64,000 bases of DNA, from assembly GCA_035544875.1 (NCBI GenBank), contig DASZZP010000031.1:1-64000 (forward strand), given 5' to 3'. A program made the position numbers and the translations under genes. The DNA is from JASLEW01 sp035544875. GTDB taxonomy: Bacteria > Acidobacteriota > Thermoanaerobaculia > Multivoradales > UBA5704. The notes under the pieces are model-generated. The model saw only the letters and a program-made list of their open reading frames with translations, was not told the origin of the DNA and did not search any database. Numbering within the stretch: position 1 is the stretch's first letter; each line of letters starts with the position of its first letter. Shown piece after piece: positions 1-7,387 of the stretch.

Positions 1-138
1 TCCGACGGCAAGCCGGCCACCCTTCCGACGACGGCTAACAAGTGGCCGCCTTCACCTCGGAACAGTGGCCGCCTTCACCTCGGAATGGGTGGCCGCCTTC
101 ACCTCGGAATCCCTGGCCGGCTTCCGTCGGAATCCGCA
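1..138. mobile_element. Probable IS21-family terminus, cut by the window edge
   Basis: Three near-identical copies of a roughly 22-24 bp motif (gtggccgccttcacctcgga) stand in tandem at about 42-111. A related form (ctggccggcttccgtcgga) follows at about 114-132, and the segment can end in CA at 137-138. Multiple short terminal repeats of this kind, and a CA-3' end, are known from IS21-family elements, where they are taken as transposase binding sites. No istA or istB reading frame is inside the window, so the body would lie to the left. The call rests on motif resemblance only. Confidence 0.42.
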
Positions 139-153
139 CGCACCAGCGCCGAA

Positions 154-1530
154 GTTTCAATCCACGCGCCCCGCGCGGGGCGCGACGAGACTGTATTCCT
201 TCACCGTGCCCTTGAGCGGGTTTCAATCCACGCGCCCCGCGCGGGGCGCGACCAAGGCCCTCCAGGACTACCTGGCGAACATCGAGTTTCAATCCACGCG
301 CCCCGCGCGGGGCGCGACTAGCGGCGGGGTTAGCGGAGTCGGAACAGTCAGAGAGTTTCAATCCACGCGCCCCGCGCGGGGCGCGACGATCTACAATTCT
401 CCTTGCACACTCAAACCTGTGTTTCAATCCACGCGCCCCGCGCGGGGCGCGACCACTACTGAATATATTCTGCCCCCCTGTCATCTTGTTTCAATCCACG
501 CGCCCCGCGCGGGGCGCGACCGGGTAGAGGGGAGAGTAGGGGTGCCAGTGGAGCGGTTTCAATCCACGCGCCCCGCGCGGGGCGCGACGGCGCGCACTGA
601 GCACGGGCAGCAGGGAGAGGACAGTTTCAATCCACGCGCCCCGCGCGGGGCGCGACACCAAGCCCGAGATGCTGCGAGCCGCCGAGCGCGTTTCAATCCA
701 CGCGCCCCGCGCGGGGCGCGACGAGCGGTATGCCCTTGGCCCGTACATCCACAAGTAGTTTCAATCCACGCGCCCCGCGCGGGGCGCGACCTGCGAGCCG
801 CCGAGCGCGAAGTGCAGATTGAGGTTTCAATCCACGCGCCCCGCGCGGGGCGCGACTGCGCCGGAGTTGCGCTTGATGAGTCGTCGTGCTTGTTTCAATC
901 CACGCGCCCCGCGCGGGGCGCGACCCAAGGCCGACTGCCAGGTCCCGCTGTGCAAGTCGTTTCAATCCACGCGCCCCGCGCGGGGCGCGACGTTGCGTTG
1001 ATTTCGCTGAGCAGCAGGGCGGCAAGTTTCAATCCACGCGCCCCGCGCGGGGCGCGACCAACGCGCGCAAAGTCGAGCAGACGTTCCTTTTGGTTTCAAT
1101 CCACGCGCCCCGCGCGGGGCGCGACCCGACCCTGGCCACCTTCGTGTGCGTCGCATCCGGTTTCAATCCACGCGCCCCGCGCGGGGCGCGACGGCGTCGC
1201 CGTCTGCGCCCCGGCTGCCGTTGTCCAGTTTCAATCCACGCGCCCCGCGCGGGGCGCGACCCGTCAGCCCCGCTTCGCCCGCCGGCGTCGCCCCCGGTTT
1301 CAATCCACGCGCCCCGCGCGGGGCGCGACCTTGCGGCAGACAACCGAGAAGCAGGGCCAGGACTGTTTCAATCCACGCGCCCCGCGCGGGGCGCGACATC
1401 GGGACGGTTACGCCGCCGACCTTTACCACCAGTTTCAATCCACGCGCCCCGCGCGGGGCGCGACCTGCCGGAAGCTCCCCTGTTGCGTGTGCGGGAGGTT
1501 TCAATCCACGCGCCCCGCGCGGGGCGCGAC
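154..1530 (-). CRISPR. Type I-C CRISPR array, 21 repeats and 20 spacers
   Basis: The 33-bp repeat starts gtttcaatccacgcgcc and ends ggggcgcgac on the plus strand. It recurs at 154, 220, 286, 355, 421, 488, 556, 624, 690, 758, 824, 892, 959, 1026, 1093, 1160, 1228, 1297, 1365, 1432 and 1498, with no mismatch seen in any copy. Spacers are 33-36 bp. Read on the minus strand the repeat ends in GTGGATTGAAAC, the usual 3' end of subtype I-C repeats, so crRNA should be transcribed leftward from a leader on the cas2 side. The newest spacers would then be at the right and the oldest at 187-219. The most distal repeat is also perfect, which is unusual for an array end. Most spacers are GC-rich; the one at 454-487 is clearly AT-rich. 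Confidence 0.98.
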
Positions 1531-1722
1531 CGTCAATGCCTAAGTCATTGACGGCACGCTCTTAGAACCTATGGTTCCGCGAACGTGCGCCGTGGTGCGA
1601 CCACGGATGAAGCAGTTGTCAATGACAGAGAGGCAACCTCGTTGGAATCAGTAGGTTGCCCTCCCCGCGAACCTACACCGGTGAAGCGTGAGGGCTCGGG
1701 GTTCGCGCTGTACGGCTGGGCA
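1531..1722 (-). promoter_or_regulatory. CRISPR leader with four inverted repeats
   Basis: This 192-bp gap lies between the cas2 stop and the leader-proximal repeat. It holds no gene but has four inverted repeats. They are cgtcaatg/cattgacg (1531-1538 and 1546-1553) touching the first repeat, ccgtggt/accacgg (1590-1606), ggcaacct/aggttgcc (1632-1660) and gcgaacc/ggttcgc (1667-1706). The right-hand hairpins could end the cas transcript. The one touching the repeat is placed where integrase or host factors define the insertion point. These roles are inferred. Confidence 0.7.
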
Positions 1723-2013
1723 TCACACGATCATCGGCTCGTCCACGTCGGGCACGTCCTTTGCGCCGTGGTGCTCCACGTTTCCTCTCCAGTTGCTGCC
1801 AAGGTAGTAGAAACGGAGACTATCCTCGGTGGCCAGATACTCCTGGAGCAGTCTCAGCCTCAATCGAGTCCACTGTGCTGGGTCGACTTTGCACTCGAAG
1901 ACAGACTTCTGGACGCGCTGTCCGTAGTCCAAACAGGCCCTTGCCACCCGACGAAGCCGCCTGCGGCCGGCCTTACTCACCGTAGAGACGTCATAGGTGA
2001 CCAGGACCATCAT
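1723..2013 (-). CDS. cas2: CRISPR-associated endonuclease Cas2
   Basis: This 96-residue protein has the short ferredoxin-like Cas2 form. It starts MMVLVTYDVST, in which the Asp after the first beta strand is the metal-binding residue, and continues with the typical QKSVFEC strand. Cas2 dimers bridge two Cas1 dimers and form the scaffold that captures prespacers and inserts them at the leader end of the array. An AGAGG lies six bases before the ATG. The gene follows cas1 after 21 bases and is the last gene before the leader and array, as in other I-C loci. Length and C terminus (VPDVDEPMIV) are normal for the family. Confidence 0.96.
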   Translation of the reverse strand: MMVLVTYDVSTVSKAGRRRLRRVARACLDYGQRVQKSVFECKVDPAQWTRLRLRLLQEYLATEDSLRFYYLGSNWRGNVEHHGAKDVPDVDEPMIV

Positions 2014-2034
2014 CGTTAACCTCTACCCACTCCG

Positions 2035-3066
2035 TCATCTGACGATGAATGCCGGGTAGGCGTCCAGATCGCCTCGGAGATAGCGCGCGAGCAGGAGCGC
2101 CTGCAGGTGGAACAGCAAGCCTATTGCCACGCGCTCCCCGAGGAATGGATGAACGACCACCTCCTGCTTGCGCTTCTGGTACGCCACGAGCAATGCCTTG
2201 CGAGCTTCGTCGCGCATGACGACGCCGCCAGACTCGGCCCGCTCGAAGTCCTCTTTCGAAAGCTGCCGGAGGTTGACAAGACCGAGGGCTAACCGATCGG
2301 CCAGGTAAGGCCGGAACTCCTCAAGCAGGTCCAGCGCCAGGCTCGGCCTGCCGGGCCGGTCGCGGTGAAGAAAGCCGACAGCGGGGTCGAGACCTACGCT
2401 TTCCAGGGCCCCGACGAGGTCGTGGCGGACAAGCGTATAGATGAACGAGAGGAGGGCGTTGACGTTGTCGAGAGGCGGCCGTCGCGTCCTTTGGCGGAAG
2501 AAGAAGTCCTCTTTCTGCTGCACGAGAAGGTGGTCGAAGACATCGAAGTACACTCGCGCCGCCGATCCCTCGATCCCGCGAAGACCGTCCAGGTCGCTGC
2601 CGTTGCGGAGCTGGTCGAGGTGATACCCAAGCTCGCGCACGGCGACATGGAGCTGCTGGGCACCGGCAGCGTCAGGGCGGTCGCGCAAGGCGCGCTGGAT
2701 CACATAGCGGCTGTTTGCCACCTTCGCGGTCACGAAGCTGCGAGTAATCGCGGCGGAGGCCGCCAAATCGTCGGCCTGCCGGTATTGCTCACGCCGCAGG
2801 AGAACGTTACCCGTGGTCGGTCCCTGAACCCTGGCAAGGAATCGGCCGTTTTGAGTCAAGAAGGCGACCGACACCCCGCGCTCCGCACACATTCCGAGGA
2901 GGAATGGGCTACACGAGACCTGGCCGAAACAGACGATCGATCCCAGATTGTGGATAGGAACGTGCAGCCGGGTCTCGTTCTCGACGCGCACCGCTACCGC
3001 CTCTCCGTCCTTGGCGAGGTAAGCGCCCTGGATGGTAACGTAGAGAGTGTTCAGTAGCTGCTTCAT
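2035..3066 (-). CDS. cas1: CRISPR-associated integrase Cas1
   Basis: This 343-residue Cas1 is the metal-dependent integrase that joins prespacer 3' ends to the repeat. The N-terminal beta domain begins MKQLLNTLYVTIQGAYL. The C-terminal helical domain has the catalytic Glu in GIEGSAARVYF and the His and acidic residues in VGFLHRDRPGRPSLALDLLEEF. I chose the ATG at 3066 because it overlaps the cas4 stop as ATGA and opens the conserved first strand. A longer in-frame extension to 3177 would run through cas4 in another frame and looks spurious. Cas1, Cas4 and Cas2 are translationally linked and should act together in adaptation. Confidence 0.96.
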   Translation of the reverse strand: MKQLLNTLYVTIQGAYLAKDGEAVAVRVENETRLHVPIHNLGSIVCFGQVSCSPFLLGMCAERGVSVAFLTQNGRFLARVQGPTTGNVLLRREQYRQADDLAASAAITRSFVTAKVANSRYVIQRALRDRPDAAGAQQLHVAVRELGYHLDQLRNGSDLDGLRGIEGSAARVYFDVFDHLLVQQKEDFFFRQRTRRPPLDNVNALLSFIYTLVRHDLVGALESVGLDPAVGFLHRDRPGRPSLALDLLEEFRPYLADRLALGLVNLRQLSKEDFERAESGGVVMRDEARKALLVAYQKRKQEVVVHPFLGERVAIGLLFHLQALLLARYLRGDLDAYPAFIVR

Positions 3067-3731
3067 CGTGACCGCAGTGCCGCGTCGAGGTAGCTCTTGG
3101 CGGAGTGGGCGAGGGCATCGGGTTTGCAAATCTCGATGAGCGAGCACTGCTCGCACTTCGGCTCGCGCACGGCCCATGGCGTCACGCCCGTTCGGATGAG
3201 CTGGTGGAGTCGAGCGGCCGCCTCCACGGTCGTTCCCCGGAGGCGATCGTCAAAGACAACATCCAGCCGGCGCCGCGTCTTGCCATAGTAAAGGGCACCT
3301 CTGGGGATGCACACCGCGAGCATCTCCTCCAGGCAGAGGGCCTGAGCGCAGAGTTGTACACGGTCACAGTCGTTTCGCTTCGGTCGTCCGCGCTTGAAGT
3401 CCACGGGAAAGGGCAGCCAGCGACCAGAGAGGCCGGGGAGGTGAATTCCCTTCCCCTCCTGATCCGCAACTAGGTGAAACTCGACCACGTCCGCTTTCCC
3501 CGAGAGCCCAAGGCCGAGGCTGCGAAGAGGTAACCCCCGCGCCACGTGAAGGTTGCCACGAGTCTCTCTTGCCCCACTGTCCGCCCTCTCGTGGAGATAG
3601 CTCCCCTCCACCGTCAGCCGGTTGTCCGCCCAGGCACGCTCAATGTGGATGAGCGCGCATTGCCGTTCACAGAAGAGCAGGTGCTGAAGCGCTGAGAGGG
3701 GGAGGAGGTCGTCCTCGGTGGTAGGCATCAA
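3063..3731 (-). CDS. cas4: CRISPR-associated exonuclease Cas4
   Basis: This 222-residue Cas4 is a RecB-like nuclease with an iron-sulphur cluster. In type I-C it trims prespacer ends and checks the PAM before Cas1-Cas2 integrates them. The first cluster cysteine is in LFCERQCALIH near the N terminus and the last ones are in CEQCSLIEIC near the C terminus. The nuclease core shows GKADVVEFH, PVDFKRGRPK (Asp and Lys of the PD-(D/E)xK fold) and a following DRVQLCAQALCLEEM helix. Four-base ATGA overlaps with cas3 upstream and cas1 downstream show tight translational coupling. Confidence 0.94.
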   Translation of the reverse strand: MMPTTEDDLLPLSALQHLLFCERQCALIHIERAWADNRLTVEGSYLHERADSGARETRGNLHVARGLPLRSLGLGLSGKADVVEFHLVADQEGKGIHLPGLSGRWLPFPVDFKRGRPKRNDCDRVQLCAQALCLEEMLAVCIPRGALYYGKTRRRLDVVFDDRLRGTTVEAAARLHQLIRTGVTPWAVREPKCEQCSLIEICKPDALAHSAKSYLDAALRSR

Positions 3732-5986
3732 ATCACAGTCCCCCCTTCTTTAAGGAACTGCTCGTTCCGAAGGATCGCGACCATGTAACCGAGAAACTCG
3801 GGCTCGTAGACGTCGTTCCAGGCGTATAGCTCGCGATGCCCTGGCAGGGCCTTGAGTCCGAGCATCTCGATCTTGGTGGCCCATAGTTGAACGCTGCCAC
3901 GGAGCAGTGCCTGGAAGCTCACAGCATGGCGTTCGGCGAGGCGTCCCTTGAGGCGCTCGTCGACGACAACAATGCGGGTGTCGGCATCGATGACGCGGCC
4001 GTGGCTCTTCACCGCCGGGTAGTCCCGCGCCGCTTCCGCCTTGGCCAGTGGGTCTGCACCAAGACCGCCTAAGACGGCAAGCTCCTCACGCATGGCCTTG
4101 GTGACGATGTCGGCCGGCCGGCCGACGTTGAGCTCGTCGGCGGCGACAAGCTCGCGCAACACGCTCGCTGAAACGGTGGCGGCCGGATGCTGCGTAATAC
4201 CCTCACCGTCCAAGCCGAAGTCGTAGACGACCCCACCTCCGGCTGTATCGTACTCGCCGTGACGATTGACCCGTCCGCCCACCTGAATGGTTGAGGCAGT
4301 CGCGAAACGCTCGCGGAAGGCCGAGCGGAAGGACAGATCAACGCCTGCTTCAACGCAGCTCGTGGCGACCAGCGCCCAATTGGTTAGCTTCGCTTCTAAT
4401 CGGCGCATGACCCGCTTGAGGATCCGGTCTCGATCGCGCGGCGTCAAGGCGGTTGAGAGGTGAAGGACGTCGAGACCGGCGCGCCGCATCGCCTGAGCCG
4501 CTACCGCGGCGTTCTGCACCGTGTTGAGTATCACCAGCCTCGGCCCCGGCGCCTCGCGCACGCCCTCGATCAGCTCGCCCACGCCGAGCACCTGACCGCC
4601 ACGGAGTCGGGAATAGCGGAGGCGCCTTCGTTCGGCCGCCAGCACATCGTCCGCTTGCTCCGCGGGCAAGAGTTCAGGCAACTTCAGAGGCTCAGAGACG
4701 ATGCTGCCATCCTCCCAGAACCGCGCGAGCGATCCGCTGGCGAAGACCAGCCGGCAGCCCCAGCGTTCGGCCAGCTCCCGCAACCACTGCCAGTTCTGAG
4801 GCCACAACTTTGTTGGCAGGGCGGCGTGGGCCTCGTCAAGGAAGATCGCGCTGCCCGGTACCGCGTGAAGCTTACGCAACGACGCCGGGTCACAGGCGGC
4901 AAGCGTCTCGAAAAAGCTGACCGCGGTCGTGAGCACGACCGGCGCCCGCCAGAGCACCGCGAGGTCGCGGTCGTCTCGGTGTTCGAAGTCGGCCCGGTGA
5001 TGATGTTCGACCACCACGTCGGTCGGCCGCTCCCCGGGCAGAACGAGTGCCTCACGCAGCCGAACCGCGGTCTGTGTCAGGATGTTCGTGTAGGGCGCGA
5101 CGACAATCAGCCGGCGAAGCCCCTCCTCCCGCGCATGGCGAATGAGGTAGGCGGCAACTGCGGTCGTCTTGCCAAGGCCGACCGGCCCTTCGCAGGAAGC
5201 CATTGGTCCCTCAAGGCGCGCGTTCCGACACGCCTTGAAGAACGCGGCCCGTCGCCGATTGCGGGCAGCTTCGGCCTCGGTCGCCCCCATTGGCAGACCG
5301 CGAACGTACTTGCATAAGGCTTCCAGCCGCTCGGCCCACCGCGGCTCGGGCGCCCCTGGAGGAAGGCTACCTGTATCGAAGAACGCCGTGTCGCTGTGGT
5401 CGGCGTCAACGAGGCACGACAGCGCCAGACGCATCGTGAGGCCGTGGGTCGGCCGCCGGCGTTCCGAGGTGCGATGGGCGACGACGGTCTCGTGCAGGTC
5501 GAGGTATTGCTGAAGGCAGGCGTCCGTTCGCGCGATCTGCTCGACGTGCCGCTGCGGGTCATCTTCATCCCGCCGCCGGCCGCGCAACCGGCGGCCGAGG
5601 TTGTCAGGATTGAAGTGATCCTGATTCTCGGGAAGACCCGGCGCGTGGTGAGCACGCACCAACCAAGCCGCCATCCAGTCCCGTACGGCCGACAGGTGGG
5701 CGACGCCGGCATCGATATGATCCCAACGCAGCTTGGTGCCGCGACCTCGACGCAATGTTGTCTGCGTGTCGAAATCGAGTTTGCCCAGGTCGTGAAACGT
5801 TGCCGCGGCGTCGATCGCGTCGAGAAGACCTCGCGGGGGCTCGATCGCGTAGCAAAGCATAGCCGCGGCCCGGTCGCCGGCTCCACGCCGTACGGCCTCG
5901 ACATGGCGCGCGTATGGATCACTGTCCGCGCCGTCGCGGGGTGCCGAGTGAGCCAGAGGCGCCGTTGCGTCGCGCTGCCGCGTCAC
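3728..5986 (-). CDS. cas3: Helicase-nuclease Cas3 (HD and SF2 helicase)
   Basis: This 752-residue Cas3 is the effector nuclease that Cascade recruits to unwind and degrade the displaced target strand. The N-terminal HD nuclease domain shows ATFHDLGKLDFD, then WDHIDAGVAHL and VRAHHAPGL. The helicase has Walker A in GPVGLGKTTAVAAYL, the DEAH box in IFLDEAHAALP and motif VI in QVGGRVNRHGEYD. The start is a GTG one codon after the cas7 stop, with a weak ribosome site, so coupling to cas7 is likely. The position between cas7 and cas4 is unusual: in most I-C loci cas3 is the first gene. All key motifs are intact. Confidence 0.95.
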   Translation of the reverse strand: MTRQRDATAPLAHSAPRDGADSDPYARHVEAVRRGAGDRAAAMLCYAIEPPRGLLDAIDAAATFHDLGKLDFDTQTTLRRGRGTKLRWDHIDAGVAHLSAVRDWMAAWLVRAHHAPGLPENQDHFNPDNLGRRLRGRRRDEDDPQRHVEQIARTDACLQQYLDLHETVVAHRTSERRRPTHGLTMRLALSCLVDADHSDTAFFDTGSLPPGAPEPRWAERLEALCKYVRGLPMGATEAEAARNRRRAAFFKACRNARLEGPMASCEGPVGLGKTTAVAAYLIRHAREEGLRRLIVVAPYTNILTQTAVRLREALVLPGERPTDVVVEHHHRADFEHRDDRDLAVLWRAPVVLTTAVSFFETLAACDPASLRKLHAVPGSAIFLDEAHAALPTKLWPQNWQWLRELAERWGCRLVFASGSLARFWEDGSIVSEPLKLPELLPAEQADDVLAAERRRLRYSRLRGGQVLGVGELIEGVREAPGPRLVILNTVQNAAVAAQAMRRAGLDVLHLSTALTPRDRDRILKRVMRRLEAKLTNWALVATSCVEAGVDLSFRSAFRERFATASTIQVGGRVNRHGEYDTAGGGVVYDFGLDGEGITQHPAATVSASVLRELVAADELNVGRPADIVTKAMREELAVLGGLGADPLAKAEAARDYPAVKSHGRVIDADTRIVVVDERLKGRLAERHAVSFQALLRGSVQLWATKIEMLGLKALPGHRELYAWNDVYEPEFLGYMVAILRNEQFLKEGGTVI

Positions 5987-5989
5987 CCT

Positions 5990-6907
5990 CTAATCCCAAT
6001 GTTTGGTGCAGAGGTCCTCGAAGCTGGCCAGGCGGTGTAGCACTTGCTCCGGCAGTGCCGTCGGGATCTCGTACTCTTCGATCGACCGCGACGGCTCGTC
6101 AGCTTCGCCCTTGCTCTTCTTCGGCGTCATCGCATCGAGGATCGAGGAGTCCGGGCAGGAGCCCAGCGGCGACTTGTGCTCGGCGTACCAGGCGTGCCGC
6201 AGCTCGACGAACGGCCGCACGGCCGAAGCCGTGCTTCGATAGGCATGTGGAACCAGAAACTTCAAGAGCCCTATGTCGAGCACCCCGCAGCCGTTCTTCC
6301 CTGCCATCATCGGGTTCACGAAAAAGGGCATTACGTACACCCCGTGTCGCACCACCCGCCAGCCGAGCGGCGCCATGCCCCGGTCCTTGCCCTCCTGTAC
6401 GCCCGACTTGTTCGTCGTCGTCAAACGCTCGACCTCGATCGGAGCGACGCTGATCCCGGGACCGAATTGCACTACCCCTGTCCTTATGAAGTGATCCTTC
6501 TCGCCAGGTTTGATGTGCTTGTCCTTCATGTCTTCGAGAAATGTGTTGCCGAAGACGCGGCCGTCCCAGAAGGCGTCCGCGAACTGATCGGCGGTCATAC
6601 TGAAAATCACATCGCGGTCGCGGCCGCGGCTTTCAAGAATGCCGTACTGGCGGCCATCGCGATTGACGTTCAGCTTCAAGGCTACCGCCGCTTCCCTCCA
6701 GACTGGCCCCTCCTGAGCGGCCACGAGATCGCGCAGCTTGCGCTTGAAGGAAACGGGCGAGATCAGCCCGCGACCGTCTCCGTCGAGCGTGCGCGGCTCG
6801 CTTTCGGCGTCAGGGTCGCCGTTAGGATTGCTGTGCCGCACCTCGATCACGAGCAGGCCTGTGCCGCGGTTGAAGCTCATGCGGTTGGTCTCTGTTCCCG
6901 ATACCAT
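5990..6907 (-). CDS. cas7: Cascade backbone protein Cas7 (Csd2 type)
   Basis: This 305-residue Cas7 subunit of the I-C effector binds along the crRNA spacer as a helical filament. The early motif HSNPNGDPDAESEPRTLDGDGRGLISPVSFKRKLRD is the Csd2 signature region, including the loop that contacts RNA. Length is normal for Csd2 (about 280-310). A strong AGGAGG lies eight bases before the ATG at 6907 and overlaps the end of cas8c. Only three bases separate it from cas8c, and three from cas3 downstream, so one transcript should carry the whole set. Confidence 0.95.
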   Translation of the reverse strand: MVSGTETNRMSFNRGTGLLVIEVRHSNPNGDPDAESEPRTLDGDGRGLISPVSFKRKLRDLVAAQEGPVWREAAVALKLNVNRDGRQYGILESRGRDRDVIFSMTADQFADAFWDGRVFGNTFLEDMKDKHIKPGEKDHFIRTGVVQFGPGISVAPIEVERLTTTNKSGVQEGKDRGMAPLGWRVVRHGVYVMPFFVNPMMAGKNGCGVLDIGLLKFLVPHAYRSTASAVRPFVELRHAWYAEHKSPLGSCPDSSILDAMTPKKSKGEADEPSRSIEEYEIPTALPEQVLHRLASFEDLCTKHWD

Positions 6908-6910
6908 GCG

Positions 6911-7387
6911 CTAGTCCTCCTGTCCCGCCGACTTCATGAGTTCGGCGCTCTCTCGCAAGTCATCTGTCTGCGCCCTGGGTAGACCGGCGATATAGCCCAA
7001 GAGCAGCTCGGCGCGGAAAGTGTCGTCCACTTTGCAGCCGGCCAACGAGGCACTGAGTTCGCCGGCCAAGTCCCCCATATCGCGCGCGTGGCGCAGAGCC
7101 CTCTTGATGGCCCAGCCGCGCCGCTCGTCGTCCTTCTTCCCACTGGCCAGCAGGGTGTCGACTCGCCCGCGATCGCGGGCGGCCTTCTTGGCCCAGCCGT
7201 CGTACGGCTTCCAGCGCCGGCAGAGAGTGGCCAGTGCTTTGGTCGGGGCCGTCTGCGCCATGGTGAAAACCTGGTTCCCCAGCAACGACGGCGGCAGATT
7301 ACCGCCGCGGACATCGGCACAGTAGCCAGCGTGGACCATGTCCGCAGCCGCCAGCAACTGGCCGAGCTTGAACGCCATTGCGCTCAT
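6911..7387 (-). CDS. cas11c: Internal Cascade small subunit Cas11c, in frame within cas8c
   Basis: In-frame ATG at 7387 would give the last 158 residues of Cas8c as a separate protein starting MSAMAFKLGQLLAAA. Directly upstream the codons for KEGY read aaggaggggtac, a full Shine-Dalgarno with five bases to the ATG. In known I-C systems the small subunit Cas11c is made from exactly such an internal site in the 3' part of cas8c, and Cascade needs it to hold the displaced strand. The C-terminal part is alpha-helical, as expected. The strong ribosome site inside a coding region is the main evidence. Confidence 0.8.
   Translation of the reverse strand: MSAMAFKLGQLLAAADMVHAGYCADVRGGNLPPSLLGNQVFTMAQTAPTKALATLCRRWKPYDGWAKKAARDRGRVDTLLASGKKDDERRGWAIKRALRHARDMGDLAGELSASLAGCKVDDTFRAELLLGYIAGLPRAQTDDLRESAELMKSAGQED

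Noticed and set aside
35..1565. Several open frames with RPARGA or RAPRGARG repeats across both strands
   Set aside because: They are translations of the CRISPR repeats and spacers, not genes.
2365..3057. Plus-strand frame of 230 codons
   Set aside because: It is antisense to cas1, whose catalytic motifs are clear.
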